A DNA stretch of 64,000 bases from Sanguinoderma infundibulare (GCA_032821775.1 JAVLRN010000003.1:4269477-4333476), one strand, 5' to 3'. Counted from the first letter of the stretch, positions 49,001 to 59,905 are shown. Numbers and translations: made by a program. Notes: generated from the letters alone by a model not told the origin.

Positions 49001-50446
49001 TCGCGAAGATCGACGAAGAGATCCAGAAGCTGCGAGCGCGCTACGGTGCGGACTTGAAAGAGTCGCCGGTCCCGCGCCATTCGGATATTGCACAGATGAA
49101 GACACGCAAGTCGCCCGACATGCACCCCATTCCCCTCCCATTGCTTCCAGGTGAGTTCGTGCGGCACGCATTTGCTATGTATGTCAACTCACGGCGACGT
49201 CCCGGTTAGCCGATATGACCGCTTCGTTCGTCGAGGTCGGGTCGGCGCCCTTCACGACCGCAGCCGAGATCGACTCCTCGCACTGGCAGCCCGACGACTG
49301 CCACGGGGACTACTACTCGGACCACCTCGATATGAATTTGAGCCGCTCGAGCAGTCACGCATCGTCGTCCTCGATGCAGGCCAGCCCGTCGGAGCACGTG
49401 GAGTACCACAGGCCCGTCTCGCCTCCCCCTCCGTACGAGCACGCCCAAAACATTCGCGACGAGCGTCGGTACCGGATGCTCCTCCAGCATGAGTTCCACC
49501 CTTCCCGTACGTTTCCTTTCCTGCATCGCGTACTCGAGTAAGGCTGACGTGCATTCTACAGTGACGCTTCCCCTGTGGACGCCGTCGCAAGTCGTCATCG
49601 GGGCCGTCGGCTACCACAACAAGGCGAACTACGGCGAGTTCGTGACGCTCTTCGACTCATTCAACCCAGAAACGTCGTCGAACGGTCGCGCAAAGGACAT
49701 CCCTTCCCTGTGGGGCTATGGCAAGGTCCATCGGGGCAGCCAGCGTCAGGACAAGCGCAACGTCGCGCAGCGCTCGATGGATATCATCCAGTCGTGGCTG
49801 AGCTCCCGGCACCGCCCTGGGGGTGCGAAGTATTCGTGAGTTACTTCGCAGCGTAAGTTACCGTTAGCGCAACATTCTCACAACTTCATCATGTAGTCGC
49901 CGCTACTCGTCGCCGTTGCGTTCCGGTCATGAAGCCTCGCACCTATTCACAGAGGCGACAGTGTACTCATACATGGAAGACCTTACGACGCCCAAGAAGT
50001 GGTTCAAGGCCAACGTCGACAACATCCTCGCGATATACGGGGCCGAGCACCGCATCTCGAAAGAAGACCTGTATCTCGGTATGCAGTCCGTCTTTCCGCA
50101 TTGGCTGCGCTGATTTGCTAACCTCGTCGCATTCGCAGTCATTGGCACGCTCCAGGCGCAGGACTACGCGCTCTTCGTCAGCCACGAGCACCCGGACGGG
50201 CAGGTCGACTTCAACGTCTCCTCCTCGACGCGCACGGGTCAGCCGTGGGGCGAGTTCACGTTCTCTTCCTTCGGCCCGAGGTCAGCTTTCCTTAGCGGCC
50301 CGAAGTACGAGAAGGAGCCGGTCGGGCACCCGCAGTACGCGAGGAAGATTTCCGTGTCTGGAAACTTGAACAGCGCTCGGTGGGACAGCGTGCTCCTCGC
50401 GCGATTGCGGTTCAAGCCCGACTCGGTCGAGCCGACGGCGCTATAG
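46057..50446 (+). CDS. Tyrosine-kinase-like (TKL) protein kinase with MLKL-like helical N-terminus
   Basis: Starts at ATG 46057, stops TAG at 50444-50446, with about twelve introns. Residues 1-150 are Ser/Pro/Arg-rich. Next is a helical bundle: RVAEAAVNVLGTAGLVVHEV, LEVSVDVLKFAPIVGLEEAA, MNRLACLRLTDRCATILMSI, FGDVHRFLVLQSHRPFIKRY, IQIRILKQALAAERQRQE. This resembles the four-helix N-terminal domain of MLKL-type proteins seen before mushroom TKL kinases. The kinase domain has IGMGFFSDVYK (Gly loop), VVAVKAL (ATP Lys), VLHGDLKAANVLVDD (HGD in place of HRD), ISDFGQSE (DFG) and LQWQAPELM (APE), so it looks catalytically competent. A ~400-residue C-terminal extension (PLWTPSQVVIGAVGYHNKA onward) is not recognised. 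One intron, about 47869-48194, is long. Confidence 0.85.
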
Positions 50447-50924
50447 ACGTGCATTACCTTTACAGTTTGTGCTACGCGCTGGTCTTCGCTTGGCACATGG
50501 TCGAGTATGACCTTGGATTTTGGATGGCGATTTTTACGGATGTTTCGGTTTGGGCTGTATTCATGTTTTCTATCTACACTGACGCACCCCTCACGCAACA
50601 TATACTCCATTGGACTTAGTAGTACATTGCATTGCCCGGCATCGTTATATATCCATTGCAATGTTTCTTGTCACAAACCAACTTGTATACTATCACGCTC
50701 CCCGGCGAAGCCGCTCTTGTCATCTGGCGAAATCTCCCACTCTGGGAGCCATTTCTCGACTTCGGATTGGGAAAGACCAAGCACGTCAAGGTCATCAATT
50801 GTGCTTGCAAGCTCAAGGAGGGTTTGATATATGGGTAAGCGAGGAACACCTGATCATCACGGTCTTCCCACATAATTAGGTTGGTATGACCAATGTCACA
50901 TGACAGCCCAATAAGCCCAAAAAA
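50447..50924. other. 3' flank of the kinase gene
   Basis: AT-richer sequence between the kinase stop codon and the copia LTR. No gene seen. Confidence 0.5.
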
Positions 50925-51557
50925 TGTTAAATCCCAGCACTACCAGTAATACTGCCAATACACCCCTCTGGTATACTGTTTAAGGTAAGGATCAGCGGCC
51001 CCGCTATCAAGTCATTATCTGGGTTACTGATAACGAGGCCATCATTGATCACAGATAACGCCGGGCGTTGAGTATGAGGTTCCCACGCATCCCGCTGGCG
51101 CCACTGCTCCCTCCCACATCCACCGCTGCCGGACCAGCCATGCTCGCTGTCTCCGACAGTGAGTATGACTATCTCCGCCATTTCTTCACTGTGTCGTTGT
51201 TGAACGTGCATAGCTTAGCATAGCAATGCATAGCATAGCTGTGTACACAGATATCGGCACAGCCCGATATCTAATTCATCAGCACAGGCACTGTATAGCC
51301 ACCTTCCACATGATCGTTTCATGTGATGCACTGCCTACATACCAGTGTACCGGCAGTGCAGTTTGGTACTGTATAGTTTTTACTAATACAGATACCCATG
51401 TAGTATATATATGGCCCCTATTGACCCTAATAGCAACAGCTCTTCCTGCTCTTCTCCTCACTCATCTCTACAAGCCTCTCTCCCCTCTAGCCAGGTAAGT
51501 ATGCATGACTACTGCATGTAGTTGTCCCCCATAGTGGTACCCCCACTATGCTCAACA
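50925..51557 (+). mobile_element. Ty1/copia 5' long terminal repeat (probable)
   Basis: Starts TGTTAAATCC and ends CTCAACA, immediately followed by a primer-binding site, which defines its 3' limit. The 5' boundary is inferred only from the TG start, because no 3' LTR partner survives in the window. The length of about 630 bases is reasonable for a fungal copia LTR. Confidence 0.55.
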
Positions 51558-51575
51558 GGTTATGAGCCCTGGTTG
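51558..51575 (+). other. Copia primer-binding site for half initiator-Met tRNA
   Basis: GGTTATGAGCCCTGGTT is complementary to the anticodon stem-loop region of initiator methionyl tRNA (GGGCTCATAACC). Ty1/copia elements of the Drosophila copia type prime reverse transcription from a tRNA-iMet fragment cut in the anticodon loop, which fits this site. Confidence 0.65.
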
Positions 51576-51902
51576 ACATTGTGGATACTGCGCCGCTCAC
51601 TGCTGGCTGCATTCCACTTCTCACCAGCTTACCTGGCAAACTCTCATTTTAAAATATTTATCATCTATCCCTTGTCGCTGTTATGGCAGACTATCCATGT
51701 GTTGGATCAGGCACAATCATACGCTGCCAGCCACTCATGATGGTGGCTTGGATGTGGCATGATCAGCTTGATCGCTGCCTGCCATGCCACAGAGGGAACC
51801 TATGCTGGTATACGCTGCCAGCATTTCTCTCTTCTCAATGTTGTTCAGAATGATGACTGACTAGTCTCTTCTGTCCAGACTTCAAAACCCTTATTGATCA
51901 TC

Positions 51903-52242
51903 ATGTCGAAGGATCTCGTCGCTGCTGTCCCTCTCCTCGCTGGCCCCAACTACCTTCTGTGGGCACCAAAGATGAAGGCTTACCTTCAGTCTAAGGGTTG
52001 TTGGATTCTTCCGATGACCAAAACTAAGCCTACCGGCGCTGGCACTGACCAGGAGAAGATCGACCGCTGGGAAGGTGAAGATGCCAAAGCCCAAGGCAAC
52101 ATCCATCTCTGTGTTGATGATGCCATCGGTACTGTGATCGCATCCAAAGACACTGCCCTTGAGATGTGAAACTACCTCAGGGACACCTATGGCAAGCCCG
52201 GCATCCCAGTCATCTACCAGAACTTCTGTGCCACCATGAAAG
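51903..52242 (+). pseudogene. Ty1/copia gag, truncated
   Basis: From ATG 51903: LLAGPNYLLWAPKMKAYLQS, KGCWILP, then IDRWEGEDAKAQGNIHLCVD and DAIGTVIASKDTALEM. Next comes a TGA where the family has Trp, followed by NYLRDTYGKPGIPVIYQNF. This is the N-terminal part of copia Gag (retrotrans_gag/UBN2 type). The element stops at about 52242, where telomere-like sequence begins, so the rest of gag, protease, integrase, reverse transcriptase and the 3' LTR are lost. Confidence 0.85.
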
Positions 52243-52243
52243 G

Positions 52244-52274
52244 GGGTGTTGAGTAGGCGGGGTCAGGGTCAGGG
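52244..52274 (+). repeat. Degenerate interstitial telomere repeats
   Basis: GGGGTCAGGGTCAGGG at 52259-52274 directly follows the broken copia gag. TCAGGG differs from TTAGGG by one base. The sequence after it (AATAAAAAGCTAGGACTT) is the left end of module A', and the same end recurs after the telomeric remnant at 53835-53845. Confidence 0.65.
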
Positions 52275-52308
52275 TAATAAAAAGCTAGGACTTTGGAGTT
52301 GAAAGTGC

Positions 52309-52442
52309 GCGGACACAGGGGTGCTGTGTCCGCATGAATACAAGGGAGGTGTGTCCACGCGGACACAAAGGAGGTGTGTCCGCGCGGACACAAGTGTGGT
52401 GTGTCTGCGCAGACACAAGGGTGCTGCCTCCGCGCGGACGGG
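52309..52442 (+). repeat. Palindromic 25-bp minisatellite, short array
   Basis: About five units of a 16-bp palindrome (GTGTCCGCGCGGACAC and variants) plus a 9-nt spacer of the AAGGGNNGT type, more degenerate than in module A. It is followed by a GGGCCGGCCCAGCCC stretch. Confidence 0.85.
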
Positions 52443-53096
52443 CAGTGGGCCGGCCCAGCCCACAGTTTCTGGTACCTTTATGCAAATTACAATATACAGT
52501 TATTCCGATCAGATGCATTGAAGCTATGTCCGCACAGGTGAAAGCAGCAGCGTGTCTTTGAAACGTCTCAATAAACTGCAGATATATCACAGAAACATAT
52601 CCTACAATAAATAGAAGAGGATTACATACAGAGGAAACACTAGAAAAGCCAATGGAGTTGGAGAGGAATGAATCAGAGTTAAGCTTCAAACCGATCGGAC
52701 ACAGAAGACGTGTGGCAGTGCGACACAATAAGGTACCGAGGAAGAAGACAGTGCCACAAGGGAAGAGAAGAGGTCAGATGCAGAGAGAAGACCGGGTGTC
52801 ACCGGTGCCTGGCGGGACTTGGTCGGAGGAAAAGTGTCGAGCGGTGGGGCGGCGATCAGCTGGATTTGGGGTGGAGGGACCGGGAAGGGACATGTCATGA
52901 GGCTGGGCACAGGGCATCGATCGATGGGGGCGATCGAGGATGGGGGACGCAGCGGTGCTCTCCTTCTCCCCATTGCTCACCAGCGACACGAGCAACCTAG
53001 CCGAACATCAAACAATAAATCAACCGCAAGTACAATCATATGTAAGTGCTGATCATGGTATCAGGGGACCGATTCTGACGCAATTTGTAGACAAGC

Positions 53097-53311
53097 ATGC
53101 CTCCTCGCAGTAAATCGAAAAAAACCCAGGGGACTGAGGTGCGTGGATCAGCTGCGTGGATTGTGGCTGCTACTAATTATATTGTGGAATGACAGGACGA
53201 GGGCAAGGTACAGTACAGATGGGTGTGTGATAGGTGAGGAAACCTGACGTTTGTACAGGTGTCTGGGGTGCGGATGCCGAAGGTGAAGGAGGAGGAGACG
53301 GCTCCGCATCC
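53097..53311 (+). pseudogene. ParB-like gene, 5' fragment (module A')
   Basis: ATG at 53097, then the same three exons as the intact copy: MPPRSKSKKTQGTE, the four-residue micro-exon DEGK, and VSGVRMPKVKEEETAPHP. It is then cut by GGGTTAGGG. Splice sites match those at 54956 onward. The fragment cannot encode the ParB-like region. Confidence 0.85.
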
Positions 53312-53320
53312 GGGTTAGGG
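53312..53320 (+). repeat. Single telomere repeat at the A'/B' junction
   Basis: GGGTTAGGG sits exactly between the broken exon of module A' and the start of module B'. Confidence 0.7.
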
Positions 53321-53834
53321 AGGAGATGAACACCATGAACGACTGTGCTACGAAACGGTTGCCAACGGGGGACTTGGTAGTACCACGTCCCAGCCCCGTT
53401 TCGCTTATAAGCTCGTCAGGGCAACCTTAGTATTCCCGTGTTTTGCACGGGTCGCACGAACTCTCATTGGATACGGACAAATCGTACCATGGTCCGTGCG
53501 TAATTGCAAATCGAATGTGCAACGATTGCGTGATGCCGACGGGAAAGTCGACATGCCGAAGCACGCCATAAGACGTCAACGGCTCTCAAAATAGCGTCGG
53601 ACGGGCCGACAACTAATAATGCTTACGTTTGATGGCCGGACAACCGATCAGCATGTGTTCGTAATGTTAATCTCTTCCCATCATAGATAAGATAAGATGC
53701 ATCACGTGGTGCCTTATCACATGATCCTTCGCAACGTAAGCGCCGCTTGCGGCACTTACGGATCACATGACCACCGAGACAGACTGAAGGCGCTTAACCT
53801 TACATAATGAACAGGGGGGTTGAGTAGAGGGGAT
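53321..53834 (+). repeat. Module B' - telomere-associated repeat, internal copy
   Basis: About 510 bases homologous to 63324-63850. Shared blocks include GCTTATAAGCTCGTCAGGGC, ATGGTCCGTGCG.AATTGCAA and GCGCTTAA.CTTACATAAT. No open frame is conserved. It contains the hairpin at 53735-53760. It is bounded on both sides by telomeric sequence. Confidence 0.88.
53735..53760. other. Hairpin with CUUG-type loop (module B')
   Basis: CGTAAGCGCCGC, TT, GCGGCACTTACG folds into a 12-bp stem with one C-A mismatch. If transcribed the loop is G(CUUG)C. A flanking TGATCC/GGATCA pair extends the stem across an asymmetric bulge. See the matching hairpin in module B. Confidence 0.6.
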
Positions 53835-53845
53835 CAGGGTTAGGG
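53835..53845 (+). repeat. Telomere remnant at the B'/A junction
   Basis: CAGGGTTAGGG precedes CAACGAAAAGCTAGGACTT, the left end of module A. Confidence 0.65.
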
Positions 53846-53878
53846 CAACGAAAAGCTAGGACTTCGTTGTTGAAAGTG

Positions 53879-54310
53879 CGCGGACACAGGGGTGCTGCGT
53901 CCGCGCGGACACAAGGGTCGTGTGTCTGCGCAGACACATGGGTCATGTGTCCGCGCGGACACAAGGGTAGTGTGTCCGCGCGGACACAAGGGTCGTGTCT
54001 CCGTGCAGACACATGGGTAGTGTGTCCGCGCGGACACAACACAAGGGTCGTGTGTCTGCGCGGACACAAGGGTCGTGTCTCCGCGCAGACACATGGGTAG
54101 TGTGTCCACGCGGACACAAGGGTCGTGTGTCCGCGCAGACACAAGGGTCGTGTCTCCGCGCAGACACAAGGGTCGTGTCTCCGCACAGACACAAGGGTCG
54201 TGTCTCCGCGCAGACACAAGGGTCGTGTCTCCGCGCAGACACAAGGGTCGTGTCTCCGCGCAGACACATGGGCAGTCACAGAGGTGGTGCGTCCGCGCGG
54301 AGGCGCTGTG
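53879..54310 (+). repeat. Palindromic 25-bp minisatellite, upstream array
   Basis: About 16-17 units. Each has a 16-bp palindromic core (GTGTCCGCGCGGACAC or GTGTCTGCGCAGACAC, both perfect; also mixed forms) and a 9-nt spacer AAGGGTCGT, AAGGGTAGT or ATGGGTAGT. It lies 650-1080 bases upstream of the ParB-like gene's start codon. Spacers are repetitive, not unique. Confidence 0.95.
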
Positions 54311-54955
54311 GGCCGGGCCGGGCCGGGGTTTCCGGGCTTTGTATGTCAATCAAAACATACAGATGTTCCGAGCGGACACCATGAAGCTGCGTCCGCGCAA
54401 GCACAAGCAGCAGTCTGCCTTCGAAAGGTCTCGATAAACTGCAGATATATTACAGAAACATATCCTACAACAAATGGAAGAGGATTACATGCAGGGGAAA
54501 CACCAGAAAAATCGACGGAGTTGAAGAGGAAACAGAGTTAAGCTTCAAACCGATCGGACACGGAAGACGTGTGGCAGTGCGACACAATAAGGTACCGAGG
54601 AAGAAGACAGTGCCACACGGGAAGAGAAGAGGTCGGATGCAGAGAGAAGACCGGGTGTCGCCGGTGCCTGGCGGGAGTTGGTCGGAGGGAAAGTGTCGAG
54701 TGGCAGGGCGGCGATCGGCTGGATTTGGAGTGGAGGGACCGGGAAGGGACATGCCATGAGGCTGGGCACAGGGCATCGATCGATGGGGGCGATTGAGGAT
54801 GGGGGACGCACCGGCGCTCTCCTTCTCCCCATTGCTCACCAGCAACGCGAGCAACCTAGCCGAACATCAAACAATAAATCAACCGCAAGTACAATCATAT
54901 GTAAGTGCTGATCATGGTATCAGGGGACCGATTCTGACGCAATTTGTAGACAAGC
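54311..54955 (+). promoter_or_regulatory. Probable promoter/leader of the ParB-like gene
   Basis: Non-coding stretch between the minisatellite and the first ATG, conserved in module A' (52443-53096). The last 60 bases read AAGTGCTGATCATGGTATCA and TTTGTAGACAAGC just before the ATG. Confidence 0.45.
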
Positions 54956-57900
54956 ATGCCTCCTCGCGGTAAATCGAAAAAAACCCAGGGGACTGAGGTG
55001 CGTGAATCAGCTGCGTGGATTGTGGCTGCTACTAATTATATTGTGGAATGACAGGACGAGGGCAAGGTACAGTACAGATGGGTGTGTGATAGGTGAGGAA
55101 ACCTGACGTTTGTACAGGTGTCCGGGGTGCGGATGCCGAAGGTGAAGGAGGAGGAGACGGCTCCGCACCCGCAGGAGCAGGCGATCCGGGCGCGGCAGCG
55201 CGAAGAGGAGAAGGTGTTCCTGGGGAAGTGTCGGCTGGACGTGCTGTCGGAGCCGGCGGGGGTGTCGTACCGCTGGGGCCAGTGGAACCAGCGGGGGGTC
55301 GTGCCGGCGTCGGTCGCGCGGCTGGTGCGGTCGTTCAACACTGAAGGTAAGCACCCGAACACGGCGCCGCTGCTGATGCAGGTGCGGGTGGAGGACCTCG
55401 TGGAGGGGACGTATGCGAAGAAGACGGACGAGGCGGTTCCGTGGGAGGAGCTCCCCGAGCTGCGATTCAAGTCGCGGGCGGATCTTCCACCGCTGGTGGT
55501 TGATTTTTTCAGCGGGCAGCACCGGGCGAAGGCGATGGCGGCGTGGAAGGCGCATCTGGAGAAGGAGCAGGAGAAGAAGGCGGAGGGGCTGGCGCGGGTG
55601 ATGAACAAGCTGGGGGACGGGGGGTCGAAGAAGCAGATGGAGGAGCTGGAGACGGTTCGGCTTGCGTTGGAGGTTGTGGAGGGGAAGATTGCGAGTGCGG
55701 GGCAGTGGTGCGTGCACCTGTTTATCGCGGGTGAGTGGTTGTTCTGGATTTTTGTTGAATATGGTAAAGTGATGATGTGAATGATTCAGAGGAGTGCGGG
55801 GAGGCGCTGTGCCGGCACTTGTCGCAGAACGAGTACCTGCCGAGCCTCCGCGCGACGCTGGAGGAGCGGTTGTTTGGGTACCTTGCGGCGATGGAGGCGA
55901 ATGTTGTGGAGTGGAAGAAGACGCATGCAGGGGGCGGGGAGATGACGCCGTACGTGGCGAAGTGGAGCAATGCGATTCTGCGGCCTGTGATGACGGCGGC
56001 GCAGCAGAGTGCGTTCCCGCCGTCGTACCTGCTGACGACGCCTGCGCTGTGGGAGATTGTGACGGACTTGGCGACATTTTCTGCGTACCGGAACGGGCAG
56101 ATTCTGACGGTGAAGCTGTTCGACTCTGTGCTGAAGCCGCCGACGCGAGCGCACAACCAGTCGTGTGCGATCGGGGAGGTGAGTTTGTATATTGATGAAT
56201 TGAGCTAGTGCGTGGTTGTGTGCTGAAGTTGTGTGTACAGTTCTGGGCGCAGCTTGTGCGGGACGGGATGTGGCGGATGCGGCTGATTGCGAGCCCTGGG
56301 GCATTCGCGGATGTGGACGACGCGGAGGACGAGGAGGGGCAGCTTCTGCGGGACGTTGTGAAGATCTGGGTGGACGACCCGAAGGACGTGGTCGCGGTCC
56401 CTGCGGAGCTAGTGGCGAAGCACCACCGGGGCAAGACGTGGGAGCAGTTGCTTGAGCGGGACCGGCAGGAGCTGCAGGGGAAGCATGAGAAGGAGATTAT
56501 GGGGCGGTACCAGAAGCTGGAGGGGGAGGTGTTTGGAGCAGGGGTGCGGGACATTGTGTGGACGCAGGACGTGCTGAAGAAGATTGACGAGCAGTACGTG
56601 CTGCTGCTTCGGCCGCGGGGTGCGATCAACTATCTGGGGCACCGGGAGAACGCGATCCTGGCGGGTGCGCTGAAGAAGTACAAGAAGGCTGTGGACCGGA
56701 TCTTGATTGCGGACTGGGAGGAGCGGCTTGGTGTGTACCTGCAGATGGAGGACGAGGAGGGGAACGTGACTGGGACGTGGGAGCCTGAGGCTGGGTCGAG
56801 CGAGGAGAAGGACGTGAAGGCGTTGGCTGGTGCGGCGCGGCGGTTGCGGTGGACGCACGAGATGGTTCGTGCGGAGAAGGCGTATGACCTGCCGTGGCCG
56901 ACCGCGTCGTTCCTGCAGGATCTGCGGCGGATCCTGGAGCAGTACGGGCCGACGATCCAGTGGGTGAGTGTACTTCGTGATTTATTTGTCCCGACGTCTC
57001 TGCGCAGACACACCACTCGTGTGTCCGCGCAGACACACGACCCCTGTGTCTGCGCAGACACACGACCCTTGTGTCTGCGCAGACACACGACCCTTGTGTC
57101 TGCGCGGACACACCACCCTTGTGTCTGCGCGGACACACCACCCTTGTGTCCGCGCGGAGACACAACCCCTGTGTCTGCGCGGACACACCACCCTTGTGTC
57201 TGCGCGGACACACCACCCTTGTGTCCGCGCAGACACACGACCCCTGTGTCCGCGCGCACACATCACCCTTGTGTCTGCGCGGACACACCACATCTGTGTC
57301 CGCGCAGACTACAGTCTTGTCCAATGACTTCATACATCATCGCACTTCACATTCTGTTCCGCTCGCATGTATTCAATACTCACCTCACCCACAGATCGTC
57401 CGCACCCTTGACCCCCTCGTCGACTCAAACATCCGCCGCCCAGACGAAATAGCCTTCTGGGATTACGGCTCATATGCCGTCCACTTCCTCACACGCGACA
57501 CCATGTTCCGCACAAATACCAAGGTCCACACAGAGGTACGCTTCGCACTACACTATCTTCCGCACAACTCTCGCTCACATCACATCCAGTTCTTCCGCTG
57601 GCTCTTCAACAACATCCCCGCCATCGCAGAGGTCGCAATCCTCCTCGCCGAGTTCACCACCCCCGCTATAGATCGCTTCTACTCCATCGGCTACTCCGCC
57701 TGGCTCTCCTCCATCAGCAAGGTCAACCCCAGAGGCGAAGCGGACAAGACCAAGATGCCGCCCCCAGACATCATCGACGAAAACGACCTCGAGCTCTCCT
57801 TCACCCCCGCAGACCTCAAGACCATCTCCACCATGACCGAATACATCCGCAACATCATGGGGGCACAGAAGCCGGCCCCAAAGGCCGCATCATCCTCCTC

Positions 57901-59905
57901 CGCCAACGACGACGCCCTCTCCCAGTTCGACAACGTCTGCAAGATCTTCCCCGGCCTCCCCATCGGCGGCGTCCAGAAAAACCCCGCCCTCCTCTTCATG
58001 TTCCGCCACGCAGCTAGCTGAAGGGACGTCAAGCCGAGGAGCGCTCCAGACACCTCCCTCACCTACGCTATCCTGTGCTACTACGGATACCAGCACACAC
58101 TCGCAACCACCGCCCGCATCCTCGACTACAGCGCAGGCCGCGACCTCCGCCAGTCCCTCGTCGACTTCGCCTCAAACTACTGCAACTCAACCATCGCAGT
58201 CGAGGTCTCCGCCGACCGCCCAGGCAAGACACACGCCACCACTGTCTTCAAATGGGCAAACTGGGACAACGACATCCTCGACAACCTCATCAGAGTAGGC
58301 GAAAAAAGAAACGCCGGCCGCCCCCGCATCACCCTCGACAATGCAGTTCTCGAGCTCGAAAGCGTCTCCCGCCACCAGGACTGCACTCGCCAAATGCATC
58401 GCGTCGTCACCGCAGTCCTCGGCGCACCCTGCGCGCGCAACGGCATAGAACAAAACCTCCCCCACAGCCTCCCCGCTCCCATCGCAATCAAGCTCGAGGA
58501 ACTCCTCCAGGCACGTCCCCCTCCCTTTCCGTCACTCACTCTTCACTCACCTCTCTCCCCCACAGACAATGCACGACAACGGCCAGATGATAGAGGCCCA
58601 GCACACAGCTCCCCCCGGCGCCGCCATCGTCCTCCCCACCCCGGAAAACCAGCGTCCCATCCACATCCCCAAGGTCCCCCGCGCCGACTCCCAACACGCA
58701 TACCCCTCCCTCAACGAATTCCGCGACGCAGACCCCAAGAAATACGCCAAATTCCGCGCAATCCGCAAGGCGAACGGCGGCGACCCCAACGACCGCTCCA
58801 TTCGCCCCCAGGACTACGACTGGAAGAAATTCCTCGCCACGCCCCACTCCAAGTCCCGCAAAACAAAGGACGCCGCCCCATATACCCCATCCGGCAAGCG
58901 GCCAGCTCGCCCGGTCAACAACTCCGACTCCGAAGACGAGGACGAGGACGAGGACGAGGACGACAGTGATGACAACGATGACGACGATGACGTCTCCACC
59001 ATCAGCCGCTCCGACAAAGACCAGTCGGACCACAACGCTCCCGTCGCCCAGGACCACTCCAGCAAGGGCAAAGGCAAAGCCACGACCTCCGCCGCCCCCG
59101 CAAACGTCGTCCCCCCCATCCTACACACCACCGCCCCTTTGGACCCCAAGTGCGTACCCCCATTTCTCCCCACACCCTCTCAACACTCCACACTTACATC
59201 TTTTTACAGCAACACTGCCGCCACTGCCCCCAATGCCCCCATTCCACCCACCGCTGCCGCCCCCGCTCCTCCTCCCCCTTCCACCATCCCCGAGATCCCC
59301 GACCCTTCCCCCATCAACGACGCTATCCCCACCTCTCCCCACCCTCCTCCACCCACCGAGCCCAGCGACGTCGACATGGTCAACACCTCCGCTCCCATTG
59401 CCAGCGACCCCTTGCCGCACATCGAGGGCGACGATGTCCCTCCGCCAAAGCCAGGCCCTCCCAAGCCCAGGTCAGTGAACCGCGCTCGTGGCGCAGCGGC
59501 CGCGGCTCGCCCCACTGAAGCCACGGGCACCGCGACCCGGTCCCACTCGCGCGCCATGCAGGCAATGAACGACGCGATGGCCGCCGCAGAAGCCGGTCCC
59601 AGCACTGCAGGGGCGGCCACTGCGCCTCCTGCCGCGGGTTCCTCCAAACCCGCAAAGACTGCCAAAGGCAGTGGTATGTGTACTCCCTTCTGCGCACTCG
59701 AGTATTCATACTAATAAGTCTGACAGTGCCGACTCGGAAGCGCTCCCGGGGGCCGACTGTGAGCGGGGACGCGGGTGGCAGCCCGAGTTCGTCGCCCAAG
59801 TCGAAGAAGACGAAGAATGCCGAGGGAGCGGGCGGCGATTTGAGCAGCATGCAAGAGGACACGGACGCGGAGCGTGATGCCGGTCTGCCGGGCATCGCGA
59901 TGTAA
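54956..59905 (+). CDS. Large ParB/sulfiredoxin-like protein of the terminal element, in-frame TGA
   Basis: Ten exons, about 54956-54997, 55055-55066 (12-nt micro-exon), 55118-55730, 55790-56178, 56241-56963, 57395-57535, 57590-58510, 58566-59149, 59210-59674 and 59727-59905, all in phase; intron 58511-58565 is GC-AG. About 1,355 codons. Residues 50-170 resemble the ParB N-terminal/sulfiredoxin fold: WNQRGVVPASVARLVRSFNT, APLLMQVRVEDL, then LPPLVVDFFSGQHRAKAMAA, where GQHR matches the ParB G-E/Q-R/H-R box. A helical middle part follows (WSNAILRPVMTAAQQSAFPP, LRPRGAINYLGHRENAI). The last third is disordered: an Asp/Glu run, Pro/Ala-rich segments and basic patches (TRKRSRGP, KSKKTKN) suggesting nuclear location. 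A TGA at 58019-58021 interrupts the frame at codon 784, but reading resumes in the same frame. ParB assignment is from motif reading only; function unknown. Confidence 0.6.
56995..57310 (-). repeat. Palindromic 25-bp minisatellite inside intron 5 of the ParB-like gene
   Basis: About 12-13 units in the orientation opposite to the upstream array (spacers ACGACCCTT or ACCACCCTT on the plus strand). It fills most of the 431-nt intron 56964-57394. Cores are GTGTCTGCGCAGACAC, GTGTCTGCGCGGACAC and GTGTCCGCGCAGACAC. Confidence 0.95.

Larger units (their letters stand above)
52275..53311 (+). repeat. Module A' - truncated copy of the terminal element
   Basis: About 1.04 kb colinear with the first ~1.3 kb of module A (53846-55169), with a shorter minisatellite and scattered substitutions. 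It holds the minisatellite, the putative promoter and the first three exons of the ParB-like gene. It ends inside exon 3, where a telomere repeat unit follows. Confidence 0.85.

Noticed and set aside
53879..54310. CRISPR-like array of palindromic repeats with short spacers
   Set aside because: Spacers are only 9 nt and nearly identical, the host is a fungus with introns and a TTAGGG telomere, and the unit behaves as a minisatellite.
55007..56629. 540-residue minus-strand open frame
   Set aside because: Composition is Ser/Arg/Leu/His-biased and it is the shadow of the G-rich plus-strand exons, which have in-phase splice junctions.
56995..57310. Coding repeat (open frames of about 25 residues per three units, rich in Cys-Ala-Asp-Thr)
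   Set aside because: The array lies between good donor and acceptor sites. All frames stay open because the 25-bp unit lacks stop codons, and excising it joins W to IVRTLDPL in phase.
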